Position numbers and translations under genes: made by a program
Notes under the pieces: model-generated
Seen by the model: the letters and a program-made list of their open reading frames with translations, nothing else
The model's database searches: none
What the model was told of the DNA's origin: nothing
DNA from: Lentzea flava
GTDB taxonomy: Bacteria; Actinomycetota; Actinomycetes; Mycobacteriales; Pseudonocardiaceae
Length of the DNA stretch: 39,941 nucleotides
Direction: 5' to 3'
Assembly (NCBI RefSeq): GCF_014648475.1
Contig: NZ_BMRE01000065.1
Span: 1-39,941 of the forward strand
Part shown: positions 29,546 to 37,219 of the stretch, piece after piece
How positions within the stretch are numbered: the stretch's first letter is position 1
How the letters are laid out: every line of letters begins with the position of its first letter

Positions 29546-30967
29546 ATGTTCAGGAGTCCATCCCTGCGACGGCGGAGCAGATCGGCGCTGGCCGTCCTGA
29601 CCGTCGCCGGACTCACGGTGACAACAGCGACAGCACTGAGTCTCCCGTCCGCCACCGCGGCGGCGAGCACGCTCGGTGCCGCGGCCGCGCAGAGCGGCCG
29701 GTACTACGGGGCCGCGATCGCCCAGGGCCACCTCGGCGAATCGGCGTACGTGAACACGTGGAACACGGAGTTCACCAGCGTCACGCCGGAAAACGAGATG
29801 AAATGGGACACCGTCGAGCCCAGCCGCAACCAGTTCAACTTCGGCCCCGCCGACCAGATCGTGAGCCGGGCGCGCAGCCGCGGGATGTCGGTCCGCGGCC
29901 ACACCTTCGTCTGGTACCAGCAGATTCCCGGCTGGGTGAGCGGACTGAACGGCAACGACCTGCGCGCGGCGATCTCGAACCACATCAACCAGGTGGCCGG
30001 TCACTGGAAGGGCCAGATCCACTCCTGGGACGTGGTGAACGAGGCGTTCGAGGAGAACGGCACCCGGCGCCAGTGGTTCGTCCAGCAGCGGCTCGGCGAC
30101 GGCTACATCGAGGAGGCGTTCCGCACCGCCCGCGCCGCCGACCCCAACGCCAAACTCTGTTACAACGACTACAACACCGACGGCGTCAACGCCAAGAGCA
30201 CGGGCATCTACAACATGGTGCGCGACTTCAAGTCCCGCGGCGTGCCCATCGACTGCGTCGGCTTCCAGAGCCACCTCGGCTCCGGCGCGAACCTGAGCAG
30301 CTACCAGGCGAACCTGCAGCGCTTCGCCGATCTCGGCGTCGACGTGCAGATCACGGAGCTCGACGTCGGCGGCTCCGGTTCCGGGCAGGCCGCGACGTAC
30401 CGGGCCGTGACGCAGGCCTGTCTGGCGGTGACGCGCTGCACGGGCATCACGGTCTGGGGCGTCACGGACAAGTACTCGTGGCGGTCGAGCGCCACGCCGT
30501 TGTTGTTCGACGGCAACTACAACAAGAAGCAGGCGTACACCGCAGTGCTCGACGCGCTGAACGGCGGCGGCGGTGGTGGCGGCAGTGGAACGCTGCGTGC
30601 CGTGGCCGCGGGCAGATGCCTGGACGTGCCGAACTCCTCGACCAGCCCCGGCACCCAGCTGCAGATCTGGGACTGCCACAGCGAAGCGAACCAGCAGTGG
30701 ACCCGCTCGGCGTCCGGTGAGATCTCGGTCTACACCGGCGGCTCCAGGCGCTGCCTGGACGGCCCCGGCGGCTCCGGCGCGGCCACGGTCATCGCGAACT
30801 GCACCGGCGGCAACACCCAGAAGTGGAACATCAACAGCAACAGCACCATCACGAACGTCCAATCAGGACTGTGCCTGGACGTCAACGGCGCCGCGACCGC
30901 CAACGGCACCAGGGTGATCACGTGGTCCTGCAACGGCGGCAGCAACCAGCAGTGGACCGGCAGCTGA
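29546..30967 (+). CDS. Secreted GH10 endo-1,4-beta-xylanase with CBM13
   Basis: Secreted xylanase of 473 residues with a signal peptide (about 1-40). The GH10 barrel (about 45-345) contains SVTPENEMKWD, RGHTFVW, the acid/base E166 in WDVVNEAF and the nucleophile E271 in ITELDV. A GGGGGGGS linker joins a ricin-type CBM13 (about 352-473) with three Q-x-W repeats (NQQWTR, TQKWNI, NQQWTG). This is the architecture of Streptomyces lividans XlnA-type enzymes. The ATG at 29546 has GAGGG six bases upstream; the ATG at 29534 lacks a site. In the 215 bases upstream I see no clear promoter or operator. A long hairpin follows the stop. Confidence 0.94.
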   Translation: MFRSPSLRRRSRSALAVLTVAGLTVTTATALSLPSATAAASTLGAAAAQSGRYYGAAIAQGHLGESAYVNTWNTEFTSVTPENEMKWDTVEPSRNQFNFGPADQIVSRARSRGMSVRGHTFVWYQQIPGWVSGLNGNDLRAAISNHINQVAGHWKGQIHSWDVVNEAFEENGTRRQWFVQQRLGDGYIEEAFRTARAADPNAKLCYNDYNTDGVNAKSTGIYNMVRDFKSRGVPIDCVGFQSHLGSGANLSSYQANLQRFADLGVDVQITELDVGGSGSGQAATYRAVTQACLAVTRCTGITVWGVTDKYSWRSSATPLLFDGNYNKKQAYTAVLDALNGGGGGGGSGTLRAVAAGRCLDVPNSSTSPGTQLQIWDCHSEANQQWTRSASGEISVYTGGSRRCLDGPGGSGAATVIANCTGGNTQKWNINSNSTITNVQSGLCLDVNGAATANGTRVITWSCNGGSNQQWTGS

Positions 30968-30982
30968 TCTCCAGGACCGAAT

Positions 30983-31020
30983 CCCGCCGACCGGCTGGCT
31001 GCTGTCAGCCGGTCGGCGGG
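30983..31020 (+). terminator. Terminator after the GH10 gene
   Basis: A perfect 15-bp stem (CCCGCCGACCGGCTG and complement) with an eight-base loop starts 15 bases after the GH10 stop. There is no T run, as is common in high-GC actinomycetes. Confidence 0.75.
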
Positions 31021-31094
31021 CAGTTCGGGCCGGGTCGCCGGTGTCCGCGGAGACCTCCGCACGCTGAACTTGGTGGTGACAGAAGGAGCTCACC

Positions 31095-31604
31095 ATGGAC
31101 CACCAAGACCGCGAACTGATCCTCGGCCTGGCGAACCGGCTGCGCCAGGCACCGGCCGTACCACAGGACCCGCAGGCCGCCGAACTGATCGCCCAGCAGA
31201 TCGCGTCCCAGCCGAACTCGGTCTACCTGCTCGTGCAGGCCGTTCTCGTGCAGGAGGACGCGCTGCGGCAGGCCCAGGCGAAGATCGCCGCGATGGGCTC
31301 GGCCGGGCAGAATCCCGCCTTCACCCAGCCCGGCTTCACGCCCGCGCCCAACCCCGCCTTCAGCTCCGTCCCCGGCTACGGGCAACAGCCCCAGGGCGGG
31401 TTCAGGTCGGGCATGTTCGGGCAGCAGCAACAGCAGCAGGGCGGTGGCGGCTTCCTCAAGACGGCTGCCGCGGCGGCCGCGGGTGTCGCCGGTGGCGCGC
31501 TGCTGGTCGCCGGCGCGCAGGAACTGTTCAGCGACGACCAGCCGCAGGCCCAGCAGCAGGCCGGTGGCGAGGACGACGGCTTCAGCTTCACCGACCTGTT
31601 CTGA
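31095..31604 (+). CDS. DUF2076-like protein
   Basis: Protein of 169 residues that resembles the DUF2076 family. The N-terminal helical part (DHQDRELILGLANRL, NSVYLLVQAVLVQEDALRQAQ) is followed by a Gln/Pro/Gly-rich linker, with the run QQQQQQGGGG, and an Ala/Gly-rich hydrophobic segment (FLKTAAAAAAGVAGGALLVAG) that may be a membrane helix. The acidic end is EDDGFSFTDLF. The function of the family is not established. GAAGGAG stands eight bases before the ATG. It overlaps the convergent hydrolase gene by 17 bases. Confidence 0.78.
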   Translation: MDHQDRELILGLANRLRQAPAVPQDPQAAELIAQQIASQPNSVYLLVQAVLVQEDALRQAQAKIAAMGSAGQNPAFTQPGFTPAPNPAFSSVPGYGQQPQGGFRSGMFGQQQQQQGGGGFLKTAAAAAAGVAGGALLVAGAQELFSDDQPQAQQQAGGEDDGFSFTDLF

Positions 31605-32370
31605 GCACGGCCTCCGCCACCGCGGCGGGACGATCCAGCTGCAGCAGGTGCGTCGAGCCCGGCACGATCCGATGCACGCCGCGCCGGGCAAGCGCTGCCA
31701 TCGCCCCGTGCGCGGCGAGGATGCGGCGGGCGGAACTCGGGCCTCCCAGCGTTCCTCCCGCCGTGAGCACCCACCACGGCACGTCGGGCAGCGGGTGCGC
31801 CGCGCGCAACGCGTCCACCTCGGCCACCAGGTCCGCGTACCCGGCGAGCTCCGCCACCGCGCCGACACCGGCCGGTGGCCTGCCCGCCAGCTGGAGCAGC
31901 GGACTCGCGCAGCGCGCCGCCAGGCCGGCCAGGCCGAGCCGGAGCACGGCGGTCGCGAGCACCGCGCCGACGTCGAACGGCCGGCCGATGCCCGGTGGCA
32001 CGAGGCTCGGGTCCACGAGCACGGCACCGCGCACCCGCGACGGCCGCAGCCGCGCGCAAGCCTCCACGTGAAGACCGGCGAGTGAATGTCCGACCAGTAC
32101 GGCGGGGGCTCCCGCGACGTCCAGCACCGCGTCCAGCACGGCCACCTCGCGCCGCGCCGACGGTGTTTCCCGCGACGGTGTGCTCGCGCCGTTGCCCGGC
32201 CGGTCGAACCTCAGCACCCGCATCGCCGGCACGAGCAGCCGGACCAGCGGAGCCCAGTCGGCGAGCCCGCCGGCCAGGCCCGAGGTGAGCACGACCGGCG
32301 GCGCGTCCGCCGGTCCGTCGTCGACGACGTGCACAGCGGAGCCCAGAACGTGGATCACGAGAACCAGCAT
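31588..32370 (-). CDS. Alpha/beta hydrolase
   Basis: Cytoplasmic hydrolase of about 260 residues. The fold is shown by VVLTSGLAGGLADW (oxyanion loop), LRFDRPGNGAS, the nucleophile S in LVGHSLAG, and a late H in IVPGSTHLLQLDRP. Substrate is unknown. The start is uncertain: ATG at 32370 and GTG at 32358 are both possible and neither has a good ribosome site. Either one overlaps the divergent DUF998 gene at its 5' end. The 3' end overlaps the convergent DUF2076 gene by 17 bases. Confidence 0.82.
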   Translation of the reverse strand: MLVLVIHVLGSAVHVVDDGPADAPPVVLTSGLAGGLADWAPLVRLLVPAMRVLRFDRPGNGASTPSRETPSARREVAVLDAVLDVAGAPAVLVGHSLAGLHVEACARLRPSRVRGAVLVDPSLVPPGIGRPFDVGAVLATAVLRLGLAGLAARCASPLLQLAGRPPAGVGAVAELAGYADLVAEVDALRAAHPLPDVPWWVLTAGGTLGGPSSARRILAAHGAMAALARRGVHRIVPGSTHLLQLDRPAAVAEAVLRTGR

Positions 32371-32913
32371 GCCGCAGGCAGGACGTGGCTGATCGCCGCG
32401 GCCCTGCTGTACTCGTGCTGGCTGCTCGAGCTCGTGCTGCCGACCGGACTGTCCGTCGTGGACAGTTATGTGAGCGAGCTGCTGGCGGACGACCAGCCGT
32501 TCCGGTGGCTGCTGCGCACCACCGACGTGCTGGCCGCCGCCTGTCTCCTGCTCGCAGCCCGCACCCCGCGAGCCTGGCCCCTGCTCGTCTTCGCCGCCGC
32601 CACCCTCGCCGACACCGTCCTGTCGCTCGACTGCGCGGCCAGCGTCGACGCCCTGTGCCGCTACCGCGAGAACATCGGCGCGGTGTCGCTCGGGCACCGG
32701 CTGCACCAGGTCACCAGCGCACTGACGTTCGTCAGCGCCCTGATCTTCGCCGTACGACTGCGCAGCAGGGTGGTGATCGGCCTGCTCCTCACGACCGGCG
32801 TGCTGTCCGTCGTCCTGGCGAACCAGCCGGGCGCCGGGCTGGTGCAACGCGTGCAGCTGCTGACGATCGCGGCGGGCCTCCTGCTCGCGGCACGAGCCGT
32901 CAGAGCTGGTTGA
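32350..32913 (+). CDS. DUF998-like membrane protein
   Basis: Integral membrane protein of about 187 residues with five or six predicted helices (TWLIAAALLYSCWLLELV, DVLAAACLLLAAR, LLVFAAATLADTV, QVTSALTFVSALIFAV, VVIGLLLTTGVLSVVLA, LLTIAAGLLLAAR). The motif SYVSELLADDQPFRWLLRTTD is typical of DUF998. Its function is unknown. The GTG at 32350 was chosen because CGGAG stands eight bases upstream. It overlaps the divergent hydrolase start and, by 14 bases, the convergent VOC gene. Confidence 0.72.
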   Translation: MDHENQHAAGRTWLIAAALLYSCWLLELVLPTGLSVVDSYVSELLADDQPFRWLLRTTDVLAAACLLLAARTPRAWPLLVFAAATLADTVLSLDCAASVDALCRYRENIGAVSLGHRLHQVTSALTFVSALIFAVRLRSRVVIGLLLTTGVLSVVLANQPGAGLVQRVQLLTIAAGLLLAARAVRAG

Positions 32914-33322
32914 TGCGCACCAGGTTGCCCGCCGGGTCGCGGAACGCGCAGTCCCGCACACCCCACGGCTGGTCCTCCGGCTCCTGCAACACCTCGCCCG
33001 CGCCCTCCTTCTCGACCCACGCCCGCAAGCGGTCGAAGGCGCCCTGCAGGTCCTTGGAGGCGAGCGAGATGGCCGTGTAGACGCCCTTGGCCATCAGGAC
33101 CGCGATCGTCCGACGCTCCTCCTCGCTCACACCGGGGTCGGCGGCGGGCGGGTGCAGCACGATGCCGGTCTCCGGCTGGTCGGGCGGGCCGACGGTGATC
33201 CAGCGCATGGTGCCCTGACCGACGTCCTGGCGGACCTCGAAGCCGAGACCGTCGCGGAAGAAACCGAGGGACTTCTCGGGGTCGTCTGCCGGCAGGAACG
33301 CCGCGGCGATGATGACTGACAT
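32900..33322 (-). CDS. VOC (glyoxalase/bleomycin-resistance-like) family protein
   Basis: Small protein of 140 residues with the paired beta-alpha-beta-beta-beta units of the vicinal oxygen chelate fold (AAFLPADDPEKSLGFFRDGLGFEV, then LEPEDQPWGVRDCAFRDPAGNLVRI in relatives' style at the end). Such proteins bind or change small molecules with a metal. The specific function is unknown. It follows the AraC-type gene by 10 bases and is probably co-transcribed. An AraC-plus-VOC pair is a frequent arrangement in actinomycetes. The start ATG at 33322 is preferred to an in-frame TTG three codons upstream. Confidence 0.85.
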   Translation of the reverse strand: MSVIIAAAFLPADDPEKSLGFFRDGLGFEVRQDVGQGTMRWITVGPPDQPETGIVLHPPAADPGVSEEERRTIAVLMAKGVYTAISLASKDLQGAFDRLRAWVEKEGAGEVLQEPEDQPWGVRDCAFRDPAGNLVRINQL

Positions 33323-33332
33323 GGCCGTCAAC

Positions 33333-33767
33333 CTAATCGGACGGACCGGCCGCCGCTTCTCGATTCCTGATCGGACGCATCACGGCCTTGGCGAGGCAGT
33401 TCGGGATGCCCAGGCCGTCCTCGGCGGCTTCCTTCTTGTACTGGCTGGGCGACATGCCGACGAGCTCGGAGAAGCGGGTGCTGAACGTGCCGAGCGACGT
33501 GCAGCCGACCTCGAAGCAGACCTCGGTGACGGACATGTCGCCCCGCCGCAGCAGCGTCATGGCCCGCTCGATGCGGCGGGTCATCAGGTAGCTGTAGGGC
33601 GACTCGCCGAACGCCGTCTTGAACGCGCGGCTGAGATGGCCCGCGGACAGGTGCACCCCGCGCGCCAGCGCCGCCACGTCGAGCGGCTGCCGGTACTCGC
33701 GGTCGATCCGGTCGCGGACCTTGCGGAGCAGCACGAGCTCCTGCAGGCGCGGGTCTTTGGCGGTCAC
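33333..33767 (-). CDS. AraC-family transcriptional regulator
   Basis: Short regulator of 144 residues, made almost wholly of the AraC DNA-binding domain: two helix-turn-helix units (LDVAALARGVHLSAGHLSRAFK and MSVTEVCFEVGCTSLGTFSTRF) and the closing GMSPSQYKK. No separate ligand domain is present, so its signal may be sensed by a partner such as the VOC protein encoded next to it. The GTG at 33767 (VTAKDPRLQEL) is a fair but unproven start; no clear ribosome site is visible. Confidence 0.85.
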   Translation of the reverse strand: MTAKDPRLQELVLLRKVRDRIDREYRQPLDVAALARGVHLSAGHLSRAFKTAFGESPYSYLMTRRIERAMTLLRRGDMSVTEVCFEVGCTSLGTFSTRFSELVGMSPSQYKKEAAEDGLGIPNCLAKAVMRPIRNREAAAGPSD

Positions 33768-33866
33768 GTCGCACAGATTACGACATCGGAAAACTTCGAG
33801 GAAGACCGGCGGAATTCGCGTCACATCCCGTCTCGACTGGACATTTCACGTGCGCAGGTGGATGCC

Positions 33867-33879
33867 CGAAACGCTTTCG
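33867..33879 (+). promoter_or_regulatory. Candidate LacI-like site upstream of the NLP gene
   Basis: CGAAACGCTTTCG contains the palindrome GAAA-CGC-TTTC and resembles O2 at 14667 with one extra base. It lies 57 bases before the NLP start codon. The spacing differs from the other boxes, so the match may be chance. Confidence 0.3.
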
Positions 33880-33936
33880 TCCGATAACCTCCGGCTGACC
33901 CTGCCAGTACATCCAGCGAACCGAAAGAGCACAAGA

Positions 33937-34716
33937 ATGCCCCCTGCAAAAGCCGCCGATCCCCGCATCGCGAAATCCCTTTTCGCCGCAGGTGCCGCCG
34001 TCGTTCTGGCCATGGGAATGACGACCAGTGCTTCAGCCGCCGTGCTGACCCCGCTACCGGCGAACGCCACGTCGTTCCAGCGGACTTTCCAGCCGTTGTT
34101 CGACTACGACGGCGACGGCTGTCTGCCCGTCGCGGCCATCGACAGCAGCGGGAGGCTCAACGGCGGACTGCACGACACCGGACCGGTCACCGGTGAATGC
34201 CGTGACAACCACCTCGGCAAAGCCAACACCTATTCGCGGGCCAAGTGCAACAACGGCTGGTGCGCGATTTCCTACGCCCTGTACTTCGAAAAGGACATGA
34301 GCTGCGACGGCTGCACCGCCACGTCGCACCGCCACGACTGGGAAGGCGTCGTGCTGTGGGTGCCGCAGGGCCAGTCGACCCCCGGCTTCGTGTCCGTGTC
34401 GAGGCACGGACAGTACGAGACCAAGTCGTGGAGCGACGTCCCGGCGAAGACCGGCGTCCGCGCCAGGGTCGTCTACCACAAGGACGGTGTCAGCACGCAC
34501 GTCATGCGTTTCGCCGGGGCCGGCGAACCACCGGAGGCGTGGGGAAACGGCGGCTGGGACGAGCCCGCCCTGCTCAGCTGGGAGAACCTCGCCCCGGCCC
34601 TGCGGGACGCGCTGAACGGCTCCTCGTGGGGCGACGCCAACTTCCCGCTGCAGGACAGCAGGTGGCCGACTGAGCTGTCCAGGGCCAAGCCTTCCGGAAT
34701 CCCGTTCCAGCCCTGA
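33937..34716 (+). CDS. Secreted NLP / NPP1-family (necrosis-inducing-like) protein
   Basis: Secreted protein of 259 residues with a signal peptide (about 1-34, TTSASA). The family is identified by FDYDGDGCLPVAAID (about 56-70), the heptapeptide SHRHDWE at 130-136 (GHRHDWE in most members) followed by GVVLWV, and ANFPL near the end. In oomycetes, fungi and some bacteria these proteins bind plant sphingolipids and permeabilise eudicot membranes through a metal held by the heptapeptide. The H, D and E residues are intact, so activity is possible. Six Cys residues occur in the mature part, more than in type 1 members. GAAAGAG precedes the ATG. It is divergent from the AraC-VOC pair. Confidence 0.88.
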   Translation: MPPAKAADPRIAKSLFAAGAAVVLAMGMTTSASAAVLTPLPANATSFQRTFQPLFDYDGDGCLPVAAIDSSGRLNGGLHDTGPVTGECRDNHLGKANTYSRAKCNNGWCAISYALYFEKDMSCDGCTATSHRHDWEGVVLWVPQGQSTPGFVSVSRHGQYETKSWSDVPAKTGVRARVVYHKDGVSTHVMRFAGAGEPPEAWGNGGWDEPALLSWENLAPALRDALNGSSWGDANFPLQDSRWPTELSRAKPSGIPFQP

Positions 34717-34723
34717 CGCCGCC

Positions 34724-34762
34724 GTGAGTGGTTTCCGTTGCCGCGCAACGGAAACCACTCAC
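34724..34762. terminator. Bidirectional palindromic terminator between NLP and chitinase genes
   Basis: A perfect 17-bp stem (GTGAGTGGTTTCCGTTG and complement) with a five-base loop sits between convergent stops, 8 bases from the NLP gene and 10 from the chitinase gene. Confidence 0.85.
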
Positions 34763-34771
34763 GACCTCACC

Positions 34772-37099
34772 TCAGCAGGCGCCCTGGTCGCGCCACACAC
34801 CCCACTCTCCGGTCGTGCCGGGCTCCTCGCCCTTCGTCCACCACTGGGCGCGCCACTTGCGCCCCTTGTGCGCCACCTCGTTGCCACCGGTGTAGACCTG
34901 CTCGCGGTCCCACGCGGGCAGCGCGCACGCCGGCGGGTTCGACGTCGTGGTCGTGGTCGTCGTGGTGGTCGTGGTCGTGGACGTCGGCGTGGTGCCGCCG
35001 CCGATCCGCGGGTGGTCGGCCGTGATCGCGTACGACTGACCGCCGAAGGTGAACACGAAGTTCGACGGCGTCGAGATCGGCAGCTGGTAGCTGACCGTCA
35101 TCTCGATCGACGCGCCGGGAGCCAGCGACTGCCACGACGGCAGGGTGAGCTCCGCCTTCTGGAAGTCGCCCTTCAGCCCGCCGACGTTCGACCCGCTGTG
35201 GCCCTTCGTCACGACCTTGAGCCCGAACCCGGACTGGTCGGCCATGCTGCCCGGCGCGCTGGTGCCGTAGTCGAACGCGATCTTCGTGCCACCGGGGATC
35301 GTCACGGTCGAGCGGTTGGTGAACTTGATCTTCGGCGTGATCGGGTAGTTGTTGTCGCCCAACGCGAAGCCGTGGACGTCCACGTCGACCGCGAGCGACT
35401 GCGACTGCTGGGTGGTGGCCTTCGCAGCACCGTAGGGCGCGGCGCCGTTCAGACCGGTGTTGATCGTCGACAGCAACGTGTCGCCGATGAAGTACTCCTT
35501 CTTGACGGAGTCGTACTTGTAGTCACCGGCGAGCTCCCAGATCATGACGCCGCCGAGACCCTTGTCCCGCACGTACTTCGCCTTTTCCGCGATCGACTGC
35601 TCGGTCTCGGTGGAGAGGAACACCTTCTTCTCGTCGTTCCACAGCCACGGCGCCTTCAGCGTCGTGTCGTAGTGCGGCGTGTACGTGCCGGTGAGGCGGT
35701 CCGCCGGGTCGTTGACCGGGTCGAGGCCGTACTGGCTCGCGTACGAACCGGTGACCTTGGCTTCGAGGTTCTTGGTGTGCCACAACGGGTTCACACCGGA
35801 CGGAACCTCGGCACCACCCGCGGTGACGTCGTGCCAGATGTTGTCGATGCCGGTCGCGCCGTTGCCGCACGGCGTGGTCGAGCCGACCGACGAACCGGTG
35901 CCGGGCGGGCACTTCGACTGGTCGGGCAGCGCGGCCTTGCCCCACAGTCCATTGGTACCGCCGGTGACGCCCTGCCAGCCGCGCGAGTAGAACGGCACGC
36001 CGATGTTGATGCGCCCGGCCTGCATGGCACCGCGGTAGTAGTGGTACGCCCAGTCGGTGTTGAGGTAGCCCATGCCCTCGTACTGCGGTGCCGTGTACAC
36101 GCCACCCGCAGCGAGCTCGCCGTCCTTGCCGTCGTCATACAGGGACGCGTTCGGGCCGACGAAGTGGTTCCACGAGCCATGCAGGTCGTAGCTCATGACG
36201 TTGAGGTAGTCGAGGTACTTGACGACCTGGTACGACTCCTGGCCGCGCAGCAGCCAGCCGGAGGCGGGCACGGCGGCGGTCAGCAGGTAGTGCTTGCCGT
36301 CGGCGGCACCGGCGCGGTCGAGCTTCTCGCGCAGCGTCTTCATGATCGCCTGGTAGCCGGCCCACAGCGTGCCGCGGTTGGCGTTGGAGATCCAGAAGTC
36401 GTCGGGGTTGCCCGCGTGGTTGTTCGACGTCGCGTACTCGTAGTCGATGTCCGCGCCGTTGAAGCCGTACTGGCGCAGGAAGGCGACGACGCTGTCCGCG
36501 AACGTGTCGATCGCGGCCTGCGACTGGCCGAGCTTGTAGAAGCCGCCGGAGGCGTTGCGCGTGCCGTCGGCGTTGAAGAAGCCACCGGTCTCCGCCCAGC
36601 CGCCGATGGAGATCAGCGTCTTGACGTTCGGGTACTGCTTCTTGAACTTCGTCAGCTGGTTGAAGTGCCCCTTGTAGGGCAGCGACGGGTCCATCTCGGC
36701 ACCCGCGACGCCCGGCCACTCCATGCCGATCGAGGAGTTGTTCGCGTCCTGGGCACCGACCGAGATCTTGTTCTGCGCGTCGATGTGCGCGAACGCGTAG
36801 TTGAGGTGGGTGACCTTGGTCCAGGGGATGTCCTTGGCCAGGTAGCCGGGCTGACCGTTCTTGCCGGTCCGCCAGCTGGTGAAGTACCCGATCACGCGGC
36901 GGGACTTGTCCGGTCCCATGTTCTCGCGGCCGGCGGTGTCGTAGACGGTGCAGTACGGCACGTCGACGCCCGGCGTCTTGTACAGCCCGTCCGGCCGGCA
37001 GTCCTCGTGGGCTGCGGAGGCCGAAGGTGCGTGGGTCACGGCTATCAGGGTGCCGGCCAACAGGGCTAGCACCGGGACCACTCTGGTGAGCAGGCGCAA
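34772..37099 (-). CDS. Secreted multidomain GH18 chitinase with C-terminal CBM5/12-type domain
   Basis: Secreted chitinase of 775 residues. A signal peptide (about 1-30) is followed by a short Cys-containing N-terminal segment and the GH18 barrel (about 67-520), with SIGGW at 164-168 and catalytic D217, D219 and E221 in GADIDYEYA. A beta-sandwich module (about 560-690, SQSLAVDVDVHGFALGDNNYP) precedes a Thr-only linker and a chitin-binding module (about 725-775) with WDREQVYTGGNEVAHKGRKWRAQWW. The start is most likely TTG at 37099: AGGAGG, a perfect ribosome site, stands eight bases upstream and the signal peptide begins there. Upstream in-frame starts would run through the promoter. A DasR-type element lies in the promoter. 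Confidence 0.93.
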   Translation of the reverse strand: MRLLTRVVPVLALLAGTLIAVTHAPSASAAHEDCRPDGLYKTPGVDVPYCTVYDTAGRENMGPDKSRRVIGYFTSWRTGKNGQPGYLAKDIPWTKVTHLNYAFAHIDAQNKISVGAQDANNSSIGMEWPGVAGAEMDPSLPYKGHFNQLTKFKKQYPNVKTLISIGGWAETGGFFNADGTRNASGGFYKLGQSQAAIDTFADSVVAFLRQYGFNGADIDYEYATSNNHAGNPDDFWISNANRGTLWAGYQAIMKTLREKLDRAGAADGKHYLLTAAVPASGWLLRGQESYQVVKYLDYLNVMSYDLHGSWNHFVGPNASLYDDGKDGELAAGGVYTAPQYEGMGYLNTDWAYHYYRGAMQAGRINIGVPFYSRGWQGVTGGTNGLWGKAALPDQSKCPPGTGSSVGSTTPCGNGATGIDNIWHDVTAGGAEVPSGVNPLWHTKNLEAKVTGSYASQYGLDPVNDPADRLTGTYTPHYDTTLKAPWLWNDEKKVFLSTETEQSIAEKAKYVRDKGLGGVMIWELAGDYKYDSVKKEYFIGDTLLSTINTGLNGAAPYGAAKATTQQSQSLAVDVDVHGFALGDNNYPITPKIKFTNRSTVTIPGGTKIAFDYGTSAPGSMADQSGFGLKVVTKGHSGSNVGGLKGDFQKAELTLPSWQSLAPGASIEMTVSYQLPISTPSNFVFTFGGQSYAITADHPRIGGGTTPTSTTTTTTTTTTTTSNPPACALPAWDREQVYTGGNEVAHKGRKWRAQWWTKGEEPGTTGEWGVWRDQGAC
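34941..34982 (-). repeat. Simple repeat coding a threonine linker
   Basis: ACC/ACG codon run coding twelve consecutive threonines between the beta-sandwich and the chitin-binding module of the chitinase. Such linkers are often O-glycosylated in secreted actinobacterial enzymes. Confidence 0.85.
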
Positions 37100-37138
37100 G
37101 GGAAGGACCTCCTGGCTAGGGCGGCGGCCACTGCCGGA

Positions 37139-37168
37139 ACGGTAAAATGGTCCAGACCTTTGCGTCAA
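37139..37168 (-). promoter_or_regulatory. Chitinase promoter with DasR/chitinase-type element in the spacer
   Basis: On the minus strand: -35 TTGACG (37168-37163), 18 bases, -10 TACCGT (37144-37139). The spacer contains AGGTCTGGACCA, that is TGGTCCAGACCT on the plus strand (37148-37159), the 12-base element known from Streptomyces chitinase promoters and close to the DasR consensus. Induction by chitin through release of DasR is the expected mode. Confidence 0.8.
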
Positions 37169-37174
37169 TACTCG

Positions 37175-37199
37175 ATCACTGACATCGGTTGTCAGTGAT
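37175..37199. promoter_or_regulatory. Perfect inverted repeat between chitinase and DUF1579-like genes
   Basis: ATCACTGACA-TCGGT-TGTCAGTGAT is a perfect 10-bp inverted repeat, seven bases upstream of the chitinase -35 box and 20 bases before the ATG at 37220. It may be an operator for the plus-strand pair or a 5' hairpin. No binder is identifiable in the window. Confidence 0.55.
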
Positions 37200-37219
37200 G
37201 CGGTTCTAGCGTCCCTCCC

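Noticed and set aside
33619..33936. An N-terminal extension of the NLP gene to an upstream ATG
   Set aside because: The extension is Arg/Ser-rich, antisense to the AraC gene, and would bury the signal peptide that starts at 33937.
34941..34982. The GGTCGT-like simple repeat as a possible slippage switch or mobile repeat
   Set aside because: It codes a threonine linker between chitinase modules; such linkers are common in secreted enzymes.
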